Below are positions 34,456-44,151 of a DNA stretch of 64,000 bases, piece by piece. Location of the stretch: assembly GCF_000732325.1 (NCBI RefSeq), contig NZ_BBIW01000009.1, positions 124,001 to 188,000 of the forward strand, in the 5' to 3' direction. Source of the stretch: Paenibacillus sp. TCA20. Lineage in GTDB: Bacteria > Bacillota > Bacilli > Paenibacillales > Paenibacillaceae. A program made the translations under genes and the position numbers. The notes under the pieces are model-generated. The model ran no database searches and had not been told where the DNA came from. It was given only the letters and a program-made list of their open reading frames with translations. Each line of letters begins with the position of its first letter. The first letter of the stretch is position 1.

Positions 34456-37205
34456 GTTTTTGGAGTAAACTTAAAAAGAGAACCAAAGAACCTGAATATA
34501 ATGCAATTACGTGGCAATTGGGTAAAGTGCCGCAGGGACTTAGTATTCAACTTTTCCGTGATGGGGGGCAGACGATAGTCTCTCCCCCACTTCGTATGTC
34601 AGTAGCCGAAATAAGACAACAGCCGAATGTAGAGCTTCTGGAGCTCATTGAGTCCATGTGGTACGAAGAATTACTGCAGGAGTCAGACAATAGATATTTA
34701 CTTCCTTATGAATTGCTTGTCGAGGCCCCTTCAGAAATCAGAGAAACACTTGGTGTACCGGAGCCTGTTCAGCTTGAGCTGTTTCTCGGTCACGAAGGAT
34801 TCGTAGGCAGTCCCCGTTTTCAGTTTAAGCTTGAAAAACATCTGCCAGCTTGGAGGCATATAGAGAAATCATCTCGTCAGATTGGACCGTGGATACAGCT
34901 TCCCGATCGCTCATATATTCTAATGGCATTGGAACAATATCAACTTCATAGATTAATCTCCGAGGAAACACCTGATGTCATGGATAAGGAGCAGGTCTTT
35001 GCATACGTAGCCAAAGTCCAGTCTCAGGCTAGACAGCTTAGTATTCCTGTAGATGATTATTTACAGAAACAAAATTACAAATTTGCCGATGGGCTAGATC
35101 TTGATGTTAGCTACGATGGAAGCGAAATAGAGATTATTCCTAAATATCTATCCAGTGATGAAGTGCCTGATAAGCTGCTTGATGAGATGGCTGGAAATAA
35201 CTCTACCTATTATAGCGATTCAGAAACAGGGAAGATTTTTGTCTCGACGGATGTAGTTCAGCAAGCTAAGGTAGTAAAAAATAGAGCACCTATCCGAGGA
35301 CAGGATATCCCTCGTTTTGCCGAGAACCCGGAAGCCTTTCTACCAGAGCTCGGAGAGCTGGATTTATCCCTGTTTGGGGAGCGAGTTAGATCTCTAGGTA
35401 TAAGAGTGTATAAGGCACAACCTTATGTTCATGCAGAAGAAAAAGGACGAGGATGGTTTGAACTGAATGCTGGTGTCTCATTAGTTGATTCCGAGGGAGA
35501 AACCAATAGCAATTTTTCTACAGAGCAGTTTAAGGATTTAATTAATAACGCTAGAGAAGCTGGTGCCGAATTCATTGAGCTGGATGGAAATTGGATTAAG
35601 GTCCCACATGATGTGGAAAAGTTTGAGGAAGCAGTGGGTCGTTTCCATCAGGCGCTGGGTGATAAACCTGAAGTGGATGTTACCAAACTTCCTTACGTAC
35701 TAGAGATTTTTGAAAATATAACACAACTCGAATATAATCAGCCGATTTTGGCTGCACACCAGGAAATGATGGATCAAGGGATTTTAGATCCTGCTCCTCC
35801 TACTTACTTTAACGCGCAATTAAAACCATTCCAACAAGACGGATTTGTGTGGATGAAATCTCTCCACTATCGTAAATTGGGCGGACTCTTAGCTGACGAT
35901 ATGGGGCTTGGAAAAACGATTCAAGTTGTGTCATTCCTAAGTTATTTACATGAGCAAAATAAACTTACACCTACGCTCATCGTGGTGCCCAAGTCTCTTA
36001 TAGATAACTGGGTCGCTGAAGTACATAAATTTGCTAGTCCACTGGCTAGTAAGATTTATATACATACTGGAGTTCAACGCTTGAAGGATCCAGAGAGATT
36101 ACAACAGCAACCGATTACTCTAACTACCTACCAGACACTGGTGAGAGACCAGCTTGTCTTCGGACAAGTAGCATGGCAGGCATTAGTTTGTGACGAAGCA
36201 CAAGCCATTAAAAATCCAACGACAGCTGCAAGCAAAGTCATCAAAGCAATGAACGTAAAGTTTAGACTGGCCATGACAGGAACACCTGTAGAGAACGGAT
36301 TGAGCGAACTTTGGTCTATTATGGATTATGTGCAACCCGGGCTGCTTGGGAGTCTGAGCGAGTTCAAGAAGGAATTCATGGATAAATTAGAAGCTGAGGA
36401 AAGAGACCGGGAGACGGAGCAAAGACTGCTGGCTCGAATTAATATGGTGTACAAACGTAGAACAAAGTCAGAAGAACTTAGTGGTCAATTGCCGTCCAAG
36501 AGCTTAATTGAACTACCCGTATCACTTGGTACGGAACAAAAACAGCTGTATTCATCTATTATTTCTCAAGTTCAGTCCAAATCATTATCTGGTTTGCAAG
36601 CCATTCAACAATTGAGAGAGCTTTGTTCTCATCCGGCTCTTCTGGTTCCAACTTTGAAGTCATTACCCGTAGGTGCTGTACCTAAGCTCGCACAAACGAT
36701 GAAATTACTTAGAGAAATACAAAGTAAAGGTGAAAAAGCACTTATTTTTACCGAGCTTCGTCTTATGCAAGAGATTATCCGAGATGCAGTACGTGAAGAG
36801 TTTCAGATTGATCCTTTTATTATTAATGGGGTAACTAATCGTAGACAAGAAGTAGTAAATCAGTTTAATGAGAAAGCTGGATTTGATGTGATGATCTTGT
36901 CACCAAAGGCAGCGGGTACAGGGCTAACAATTACTGCGGCAAACCATGTCATTCACTATACACGGTGGTGGAATCCTGCGGTTGAGAATCAGGCAACAGA
37001 TCGCGTGTATCGTATTGGTCAGAATAAGCCAGTCCAGGTTTACTATCCAATCGTAACAGCTGAGCAAAATTTTCTTTCTTCGGGGACAGTGGAAGAGATT
37101 GTTCATCGGATTCTATCGGAGAAGCAGGAGCTTGCTTCTTCGATTATTGTATCCTCTCGGAAGCTGGAGATAGAGAATGAAGTGCTGGAGAGTGCATTTC
37201 AATAG
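34452..37205 (+). CDS. zorD: ZorD, SNF2-family helicase/nuclease effector of Zorya
   Basis: A 917-residue SNF2-type ATPase. The C-terminal half holds all helicase motifs: Walker A in LADDMGLGKTIQ (Lys488), DEAQ box VCDEAQAIKN (Asp581), motif III AMTGTPVENG, and motifs V and VI LSPKAAGTGLTIT and QATDRVYRIGQ. The N-terminal 450 residues form the regulatory region typical of bacterial SNF2 proteins and ZorD. In Zorya, ZorD is the DNA translocase and degradation effector. It overlaps zorC by four bases. It ends 220 bases before the type I restriction genes. Confidence 0.93.
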   Translation: MSFWSKLKKRTKEPEYNAITWQLGKVPQGLSIQLFRDGGQTIVSPPLRMSVAEIRQQPNVELLELIESMWYEELLQESDNRYLLPYELLVEAPSEIRETLGVPEPVQLELFLGHEGFVGSPRFQFKLEKHLPAWRHIEKSSRQIGPWIQLPDRSYILMALEQYQLHRLISEETPDVMDKEQVFAYVAKVQSQARQLSIPVDDYLQKQNYKFADGLDLDVSYDGSEIEIIPKYLSSDEVPDKLLDEMAGNNSTYYSDSETGKIFVSTDVVQQAKVVKNRAPIRGQDIPRFAENPEAFLPELGELDLSLFGERVRSLGIRVYKAQPYVHAEEKGRGWFELNAGVSLVDSEGETNSNFSTEQFKDLINNAREAGAEFIELDGNWIKVPHDVEKFEEAVGRFHQALGDKPEVDVTKLPYVLEIFENITQLEYNQPILAAHQEMMDQGILDPAPPTYFNAQLKPFQQDGFVWMKSLHYRKLGGLLADDMGLGKTIQVVSFLSYLHEQNKLTPTLIVVPKSLIDNWVAEVHKFASPLASKIYIHTGVQRLKDPERLQQQPITLTTYQTLVRDQLVFGQVAWQALVCDEAQAIKNPTTAASKVIKAMNVKFRLAMTGTPVENGLSELWSIMDYVQPGLLGSLSEFKKEFMDKLEAEERDRETEQRLLARINMVYKRRTKSEELSGQLPSKSLIELPVSLGTEQKQLYSSIISQVQSKSLSGLQAIQQLRELCSHPALLVPTLKSLPVGAVPKLAQTMKLLREIQSKGEKALIFTELRLMQEIIRDAVREEFQIDPFIINGVTNRRQEVVNQFNEKAGFDVMILSPKAAGTGLTITAANHVIHYTRWWNPAVENQATDRVYRIGQNKPVQVYYPIVTAEQNFLSSGTVEEIVHRILSEKQELASSIIVSSRKLEIENEVLESAFQ

Positions 37206-37426
37206 ATATTTTCTGATACCAGGTAAAGTAGCTGGAACTTATAAATAGTATAAAAATGTCTAATATGGATGCTTGAATGAGTGAGATTTCTGTCGAATTA
37301 TTAGTTTTTTCATGCTACGATTGCACTAGGCTATGTAATTAGATTTAATAAAATTAAAGTAATAAATATGATTATTAAAAGTCAGAACAGCCTTTTATAG
37401 GATAACACAGGGGGAAAGACATAATA

Positions 37427-38920
37427 ATGAGTCAGTTAACTTTACAAGAATTAGAACCTCACTTATGGAAATCTGCAGACATTTTGCGTGGGTCTGTGGA
37501 CTCAAGCGATTATAAGAATTATATTTTTGGATTGTTATTCTTAAAGCGTTTGAGTGATGTATTTGAAGAGCAGAAGCAAGAGTTGGTACAAGAACATGGG
37601 GAAGAGATTGGGCAACTCTTGTCAGATGATCCGGATCAATACCAATTCTTCGTGCCTGCTGCTGCGCGTTGGGAAGAGATTCGTAAGCATGCTAACGATA
37701 TTGGATCAGCAATCAACGTAGCATTTGAAGCACTTGAAAATGAAAACCAAACACTTGAAGGTGTCCTAACACCAATTGACTTTAACCGTAAAGAAGTGCT
37801 GACAGATAGTGTATTACTGCGATTGCTTCAGCATTTTTCCTTATTAGATCTAAGAAATGCAAATTTATCTGAACCCGATATGCTCGGTCGAGCATACGAA
37901 TACTTGATTAAGATGTTCGCTGATGATGCAGGGAAGAAAGGCGGAGAGTTCTATACGCCATCCAAAGTTGTTGAGTTAATCGTTAAGCTTATTAAGCCTG
38001 AGGAAGGCATGCGTGTATATGATCCGACTTGTGGTTCGGGTGGTATGCTAATTCAATCGGTTGATTATGTAAGGGAGCATGACGGTAATCCGCAATCTTT
38101 ATCTTTGTTCGGTCAAGAAAAGAACTTGGGTACATGGGCGATCGGCAAGATGAATTTGCTACTGCATAATTTACCGGATCATCGCATTGAGAAAGGCGAC
38201 ACCATTCGTAAGCCTAAGCTCGTAGAAGATGGAGAAATTATGTTGTTCGATCGTGTTATTGCCAATCCTCCATTTTCCCTAAAAGAGTGGGGACGTGAGG
38301 AAGCCGAGCATGATCCATATGGTCGCTTCCAGTATGGTATACCACCAAAAAATGCGGGAGACTATGCCTTCATCCAGCATATGGTGGCTTCTCTTAAAGC
38401 CGATGGAAAGTGCGGGGTTGTTATGCCGCATGGTGTACTATTCCGTGGAGGGGCAGAAGGTAAGATTCGTCAAGGATTGGTTGAGGCTGACCTCTTAGAA
38501 GCGGTTGTTGGATTACCTTCTAATCTGTTCTATGGGACAGGAATCCCTGCTTGTGTTCTTATCTTCAATCGCAATAAGTCTGTTGATCGTAAAGGCAATG
38601 TATTGTTCATTGCGGCGGAAGGTGAATATCAAGAAGGTAAGAACCAGAACACACTTCGAGAAGATGACATTAAGAACATCGTGGCAGCTTTTGATGCTTA
38701 TGAAGATGTTGAAAAGTATGCTCGCGTAGTTTCATTGGATGAGATTAAGAACAATGACTATAACCTAAATATTACTCGATACATTGATAAGTCTGAAGAA
38801 GAAGAGAAAGTGGATCTGGAATCGGTAATTATGGACATTTCTGAGCTGGAAAGTAAACGAGCGGATATAAAAATGAAATTAAATGGTTATCTTCGTGAAC
38901 TAGGGTTGGGTGAAGTGTGA
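37427..38920 (+). CDS. hsdM: Type I restriction-modification methyltransferase, HsdM
   Basis: A 497-residue N6-adenine methyltransferase. The N-terminal HsdM_N helical domain (about 5-140) is followed by the N6_Mtase domain with motif I DPTCGSGGM (near residue 199) and catalytic motif IV NPPF (near 280). With HsdS it methylates the recognition site to protect self DNA. The ATG has AGGGGGAAAG upstream. Its stop overlaps the hsdS start (TGATG). The AT-rich 220 bases before it contain no gene and probably the operon promoter. Confidence 0.95.
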   Translation: MSQLTLQELEPHLWKSADILRGSVDSSDYKNYIFGLLFLKRLSDVFEEQKQELVQEHGEEIGQLLSDDPDQYQFFVPAAARWEEIRKHANDIGSAINVAFEALENENQTLEGVLTPIDFNRKEVLTDSVLLRLLQHFSLLDLRNANLSEPDMLGRAYEYLIKMFADDAGKKGGEFYTPSKVVELIVKLIKPEEGMRVYDPTCGSGGMLIQSVDYVREHDGNPQSLSLFGQEKNLGTWAIGKMNLLLHNLPDHRIEKGDTIRKPKLVEDGEIMLFDRVIANPPFSLKEWGREEAEHDPYGRFQYGIPPKNAGDYAFIQHMVASLKADGKCGVVMPHGVLFRGGAEGKIRQGLVEADLLEAVVGLPSNLFYGTGIPACVLIFNRNKSVDRKGNVLFIAAEGEYQEGKNQNTLREDDIKNIVAAFDAYEDVEKYARVVSLDEIKNNDYNLNITRYIDKSEEEEKVDLESVIMDISELESKRADIKMKLNGYLRELGLGEV

Positions 38921-40224
38921 TGAAGCAGGCTCGTGATGGATATAAAATGACGGAGCTTGGGGAGATACCGGTCGAGTGGGAATTAAGGGAGTTACAAGAT
39001 GTTATGCAAAAAGGTGGATCTGGGGTTAAACGAGGTCCATTTGGTGGAGCATTGAAGAAAGAATTTTTTGTTGCAGATGGATTTGCAGTGTACGAACAGC
39101 AACACGTTATATACAATCGATTTAATAATATTAGATACTTTATTACAAGTGAGAAATTTGATGAACTTAGTGGCTTTGAAGTTTTACCAGAAGACATCCT
39201 TATAAGTTGTTCAGGGACAGTAGGGAAAGTATCAATTGTACCTAAAAGAATAAAACGTGGTGTAATGAATCAAGCGCTTTTAAGATTTCGACCAGAGAAA
39301 AACCTAGCTGACCATACTTTTTTATATTTTTTATTGATGTCAGAGGATGTTCAATCAAGAATGTTGGATATGACACATGGATCAACGATAAAAAATATGG
39401 TAGCAGTATCTGAAATTAAAGGATTAAAGATTGGATTACCTTCATTAAAAGAACAACAAAAAATCGCCGAGATTCTTTCGACAGTTGATGAGCAGATTGA
39501 GAACACAGAACAACTGATAGAAAAAACAAAAGAGCTTAAAAAAGGTTTAATGCAGCAACTCCTGACAAAAGGCATTGGACATACCGAATTTAAGCAGACG
39601 AAGCTTGGGGAGATACCAGTTGAGTGGGAAGTTAAGGCAATAAATGAGGTTAGTGTCTTTTGTTCAAATGGATTTGTAGGTACCGCAACTCCGTTCTACA
39701 CTGAGAAATCCGACGGTGTTTTATATCTACAAAGTAACAATATACGGAAGAATAGATTGGATTTAACTAAAACCGTATACATTAATTCGGAATTTACAGA
39801 AAAATATACTAGAGCCAAAGTAAAATCAAACGATTTGTTAACGGTTCAATCCGGTCATATTGGTTCAACTGCTGTAGTAACAGAACAATTTGATGGAGTT
39901 TATTGTCATGCACTGATTATAACTAGACTTAATGAATCAATTGTTGACCCAAATTATTTAGCATATTATTTAAATTCTGATATAGGAATGAAGTGGCTTT
40001 CTAATATATTTGTAGGTTCGACAATAAAACATATCAACGTGAAGGATTTTGTGAAGTTTTCAGTCCCTATCCCAAACCTGAGCGAACAACAAAAAATCGC
40101 CTCTATCCTTTTATCCGTTGATAAACAGATAGAAAGCTACGAGCAAGAGAAAGAAAAATACCTCGAACTCAAAAAAGGTTTAATGCAGCAGTTACTAACA
40201 GGACAAATACGAGTGACGGTGTAA
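38920..40224 (+). CDS. hsdS: Type I restriction specificity subunit, HsdS
   Basis: A 434-residue specificity subunit with two target-recognition domains separated by conserved helices. Each half begins with the same segment (LGEIPVEWE near residues 10 and 230) and ends with EQQKIAEILSTVDEQIE or EQQKIASILLSVDKQIE and ELKKGLMQQLLT. These internal repeats are normal for HsdS and offer sites for exchange of recognition domains. The DNA is more AT-rich than hsdM. A GTG three bases earlier (38917) is an alternative start; GGGTGAAG lies upstream. It ends 31 bases before hsdR. Confidence 0.93.
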   Translation: MKQARDGYKMTELGEIPVEWELRELQDVMQKGGSGVKRGPFGGALKKEFFVADGFAVYEQQHVIYNRFNNIRYFITSEKFDELSGFEVLPEDILISCSGTVGKVSIVPKRIKRGVMNQALLRFRPEKNLADHTFLYFLLMSEDVQSRMLDMTHGSTIKNMVAVSEIKGLKIGLPSLKEQQKIAEILSTVDEQIENTEQLIEKTKELKKGLMQQLLTKGIGHTEFKQTKLGEIPVEWEVKAINEVSVFCSNGFVGTATPFYTEKSDGVLYLQSNNIRKNRLDLTKTVYINSEFTEKYTRAKVKSNDLLTVQSGHIGSTAVVTEQFDGVYCHALIITRLNESIVDPNYLAYYLNSDIGMKWLSNIFVGSTIKHINVKDFVKFSVPIPNLSEQQKIASILLSVDKQIESYEQEKEKYLELKKGLMQQLLTGQIRVTV

Positions 40225-40255
40225 GCCGTTGCTCGCAACCGGGAGGTGAACGAAA

Positions 40256-43183
40256 ATGAACCCTTTGGAATATACCGAGGTAGAACAACCCTTTACTGAA
40301 CAGTTAGTAAATTACGGCTATACCTATATGGAAGGTTCTAAATTGGAGAACGATCGCTCTTCAAGAGCAAGCGTCGTCTTGGAACAAAGATTTGCAGATG
40401 CAATTCGCAAGCTCAATCCTTGGATTGACGAATACAATGTAGATCGGGTAGTAAAGCAGTTTACTTCCTTGCAGGCGGAAGATGTATGGCATGCAAATAA
40501 TACGATATTCGATTGGCTATTCGGACAAGGAATATCCGTAATGCAGGATGTTGGGGCAGGTAAGAAGAATCAGACGGTTCAGCTCTTTGATTATGAGAAT
40601 GTCGAGAACAACGATTACCTCGTGGTCAATCAGATTGTCTTTGAAAATGCAGCTGGAACCATCCGTCCTGATCTTATCCTATACGTTAATGGGTTACCAC
40701 TTGTACTTATTGAGTGTAAAAGTCCAAAGCTTCAGGTAGACAAGCAGCTTCCTGAAGGTGTACGGCAATTCGAACGTTATATGGACACAAATGAGAAGTT
40801 GTTCTGGTATAACCAGATGCTGATCGTGACGAGCCGGGATCGTGCGCGTGTAGGTACGATCTTTGCTAAGCCACAGCACTACGGTCTATGGAAAGATCCT
40901 TATCCTTATACTTTTGAGGAGATTGGAAGTCACCGGGCGCAGGATGTACTTGTATCCGGGATGCTGCGTAAGGATACCGTTCTGGATCTTATGCGTAACT
41001 TCATCGTCTTTGATGGAAAGGTAAAGAAACTAGCTCGTTATCAGCAGTATCGTGCAGTCAATAAAACGATAGAGCGAATCATGAAGGAAAAGAATCCTTC
41101 TTGTCGCGGCGGCGTGGTGTGGCATACGCAAGGTTCTGGTAAATCATTAACGATGGTGTATCTAGCGATGAAGCTGCGTCGGCAGACAGCGTTAGAGAAT
41201 CCGATGCTTGTCATCGTAACAGATCGTCAGGATTTGGACGATCAAATTACGAAGACATTCCAGCAGTCAGGATTTCCGAATCCTACGCAAGCAAGTTCAG
41301 TTGCCGATCTGAAACACCAGCTTACCAAAGGTCCAGGTACAACCGTGATGACGCTGATTCAAAAGTTCCAAGGTGATGAGGAGAAGGCCTTTCCTATCAT
41401 CTCGGAATCTGAGCAAATTATCGTCATGACAGATGAATCCCACCGTTCACAGTATAAAGGACTAGCCCTCAACATGCGTAAGGCATTGCCCAATGCAACC
41501 TTTATTGGATTTACCGGTACGCCGATAGATAAGAAAACTCGCTCGACGACAGGAAAGTTTGGCTCTTACATCGATAAATATACGATTGAGCAGGCAGTTG
41601 AAGATGGGGCTACGGTTCCGATTCATTATGAATCCAGGCTTCCGAACCTACATATGAAGGGAGATACATTGGACGAGTTATTTGCCCGCACCTTCTTCGA
41701 GTATGACGATGATGCCAGAGAGAAGATACAGAAGAAATACGTGAATGATCAGCTCCTCTTAACTGCACCAGAGCGAATGAAAGAAATTGCTCTTGATATC
41801 GTTCGCCACTTTGAATCTCGTATATTAATCAATGGCTATAAAGGTCAGGTGGTAGCTGTCTCCCGCGCGGCTGCAGTTGAATATAAGAAACTGATCGATC
41901 AATATGCGATGGGAAAGTTTGAAACAGCAGTAATTTTCTCAGCTGGACAGAATGATGAGGAAGAATTACGAAACTATCACATCTCGAAAGACGAAGAAAA
42001 ACTGCTGATTGAGCGTTTTAAGAAGCCATTTTCCGAGGATAAGTTAGCGTTGTTAATCGTCTGTGATAAGTTATTGACTGGCTTCGATGCACCAATTGAG
42101 CAAGTGATGTATTTGGATAAACCTCTCAAAGAACATAACTTACTGCAGGCGATTGCTAGAACAAACCGGAAATATGATGCGAATAAATCGTATGGACTTA
42201 TTGTAGATTATTTTGGAGTGTCCCGTTTCTTAGATCAAGCTCTTGAGATCTTCAGCGCGAATGATGTTCAGGGAGCATTACAATCGATTGATAATGAATT
42301 ACCAAGACTTGAGCAGCGTCATCGCTCTACAATGCGTTTCTTTGATGGACTGAAACCGGATCAGCTGGAAGAAAGTATTCTAAGACTCGTAGATGAAGAT
42401 GTACGCGCGGACTTTGATATTGCTTATAAACGATTTGCGGAGAGTATGGATAAGGTGATGCCAAGTCCTAAAGGTGAAAGGTTCCTACCAGCCTTAAAGC
42501 GTCTTGGTGTCATCCGTCAGTTAGCTAAATCCCGGTTTTCCATTGATGATGGCATGGACATCTCTGATTGCGGAGAGAAGGTTAGGCAGATTGTACATGA
42601 CTTTTTGCGTTCTGCTGGTATTGATGCTAGAGATCCGGTATCGATTTTGGATGTATCTTTCAAAGAAGAGCTGGATAAGAATACGCTCCCAGAAACGAAA
42701 GCAGCTCAGATGGAGCATGCGATCAAGAAAGAAATCTCAGTTCGTCTTGGCGAGGATGAAGTCTATTATACTTCTTTGAAGCAGAAGGTTGAGGAATTGC
42801 TGGCACGTTATAAAGAGCGTCAGATGACCATCTTCGAGCTGTTAGAGAAGCTGGATGCGGTCCGTGATGAGATGATAGAGAAAGCAAACGGTAATACAAA
42901 CAGCGGTCTGACTTATATGCAGGAGCCTTACTACAACAAACTCTATGAAGTATGTGAGCAGCGGGCGGATTATGAATTGAAAGAAATTGCCGTTGATGTA
43001 CAGCAGTTTATTGAGGAGCGCGTTACACCAATTAGTGACTGGACGACGAAGACGGATTTTAAGCGTCAATTGACTGGAGATCTGAAGGTAAAGCTGCTCA
43101 AACAGAAGATGAATATGAGTGATGCTTCGATGCTGACAGGATATTTTACAGCACTCGCAGAAACCCAATATGGCAAAAAATAA
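40256..43183 (+). CDS. hsdR: Type I restriction endonuclease subunit, HsdR
   Basis: A 975-residue translocase/nuclease. The N-terminal nuclease has PDLILYVNGLPLVLIECKSPK with Asp139, Glu153 and Lys155. The superfamily 2 helicase follows with Walker A HTQGSGKS (about 290), DESH box (VMTDESHRSQ) and motif VI QAIARTNRKYD. The C-terminal helical part docks to the methylase. It moves and cuts unmodified DNA. The ATG has GGGAGGTGA upstream. It is followed by a hairpin shared with the convergent YgjP gene. The length is usual for the family. Confidence 0.95.
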   Translation: MNPLEYTEVEQPFTEQLVNYGYTYMEGSKLENDRSSRASVVLEQRFADAIRKLNPWIDEYNVDRVVKQFTSLQAEDVWHANNTIFDWLFGQGISVMQDVGAGKKNQTVQLFDYENVENNDYLVVNQIVFENAAGTIRPDLILYVNGLPLVLIECKSPKLQVDKQLPEGVRQFERYMDTNEKLFWYNQMLIVTSRDRARVGTIFAKPQHYGLWKDPYPYTFEEIGSHRAQDVLVSGMLRKDTVLDLMRNFIVFDGKVKKLARYQQYRAVNKTIERIMKEKNPSCRGGVVWHTQGSGKSLTMVYLAMKLRRQTALENPMLVIVTDRQDLDDQITKTFQQSGFPNPTQASSVADLKHQLTKGPGTTVMTLIQKFQGDEEKAFPIISESEQIIVMTDESHRSQYKGLALNMRKALPNATFIGFTGTPIDKKTRSTTGKFGSYIDKYTIEQAVEDGATVPIHYESRLPNLHMKGDTLDELFARTFFEYDDDAREKIQKKYVNDQLLLTAPERMKEIALDIVRHFESRILINGYKGQVVAVSRAAAVEYKKLIDQYAMGKFETAVIFSAGQNDEEELRNYHISKDEEKLLIERFKKPFSEDKLALLIVCDKLLTGFDAPIEQVMYLDKPLKEHNLLQAIARTNRKYDANKSYGLIVDYFGVSRFLDQALEIFSANDVQGALQSIDNELPRLEQRHRSTMRFFDGLKPDQLEESILRLVDEDVRADFDIAYKRFAESMDKVMPSPKGERFLPALKRLGVIRQLAKSRFSIDDGMDISDCGEKVRQIVHDFLRSAGIDARDPVSILDVSFKEELDKNTLPETKAAQMEHAIKKEISVRLGEDEVYYTSLKQKVEELLARYKERQMTIFELLEKLDAVRDEMIEKANGNTNSGLTYMQEPYYNKLYEVCEQRADYELKEIAVDVQQFIEERVTPISDWTTKTDFKRQLTGDLKVKLLKQKMNMSDASMLTGYFTALAETQYGKK

Positions 43184-43185
43184 TA

Positions 43186-43219
43186 AAAATGACCAGCAAC
43201 CTGTTTGCTGGTCATTTTC
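43186..43219 (+). terminator. Bidirectional terminator between hsdR and ygjP-like gene
   Basis: AAAATGACCAGCAA pairs with TTTGCTGGTCATTTT across a short loop; A and T tracts lie on both sides. Confidence 0.85.
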
Positions 43220-43943
43220 ATATATTTAGTGTTGATCCGTTTACACGCAGCCAATCCTTCTTTTGTTCATAATCAGGGAGCAGCATTCGTACGGTTTCCC
43301 AATATTCCTTGGAATGATTCATATACTTCAAATGTACCAGTTCGTGCACAAGTACATAATCAACAATTGAGGCAGGTGCTAAGAAGATCCGCCAGTTTAA
43401 TAGCATATTGCCGGCAGTAGTACAGCTTCCCCAACGTTGTTCTTGATCCTTGATAATGATTTTATTGGGATATTGTTGAAATTTATCTGTGAATTTACTT
43501 ACTCGATCTTTGGTAAAGATCATTCCTCGATGTTTAACCCACTCTACATAGAGTGGCATGAGGATTTCTCTATATTGGTGTTCTGGTATATCAGTATGAA
43601 TGTATGCTCGAAATTGACCTTGATAGAAGTTAATTTCTGGTGCTGTAAAATCATTGGTTCTAATCACCTTTAATCGATATTGTCTTCCTAGATACGGCAG
43701 CTTCTCACCAGAAACAAACCTCCGTTGGAGAGAGCTCTGCTTCATCTCTTCAAAATTTAACAATTGAGTGCGTAGCCAGGTCCCTTTACGATGTAAGATA
43801 TTTTCAATGACATGTTCTTCAGCGGTATTAGGAGCGACCACTTGTACACCTTCTTGATTAACAGAGATGGACACTGTCTTACGACGGTCGCTTCTCTTTA
43901 ATTTGTATTCAATGGTCTGAGTTCCATATTGAAATAATGGCAT
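43218..43943 (-). CDS. YgjP-like zinc metallopeptidase (DUF45)
   Basis: A 241-residue protein of the YgjP/DUF45 family. The zinc motif is in VLVHELVHLKYMNHSKEYW (His200, Glu201, His204, with His210 nearby). YgjP proteins are often encoded beside type I restriction genes, as here, where it converges on hsdR. The job of the peptidase in restriction is not settled; removing or processing HsdR has been suggested as an idea only. The ATG has AGGAATCATC upstream. Confidence 0.88.
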   Translation of the reverse strand: MPLFQYGTQTIEYKLKRSDRRKTVSISVNQEGVQVVAPNTAEEHVIENILHRKGTWLRTQLLNFEEMKQSSLQRRFVSGEKLPYLGRQYRLKVIRTNDFTAPEINFYQGQFRAYIHTDIPEHQYREILMPLYVEWVKHRGMIFTKDRVSKFTDKFQQYPNKIIIKDQEQRWGSCTTAGNMLLNWRIFLAPASIVDYVLVHELVHLKYMNHSKEYWETVRMLLPDYEQKKDWLRVNGSTLNI

Positions 43944-44151
43944 GATGATTCCTCCTGTTCATGTATTATAACAAGAATTTGTTGTTTATGTGCAAGCAGT
44001 CTGTATGAAAATAAAGGCGAATAAATAGTTCTCCATCTCTATTTAAGAAGTCTTATCTATAATAGTCTGATAAGGAAATTTGCCGTAGAACCATGCCTGA
44101 GTTTTAATTTGATCTGTTCTGGACAGGATGAAGTCAAAAGGAGTGGTAAAT

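Noticed and set aside
39600..39640. Repeat of LGEIPVEWE within hsdS as a possible gene fusion or duplication artefact
   Set aside because: Two such half-repeats are normal for HsdS, which has two target-recognition domains.
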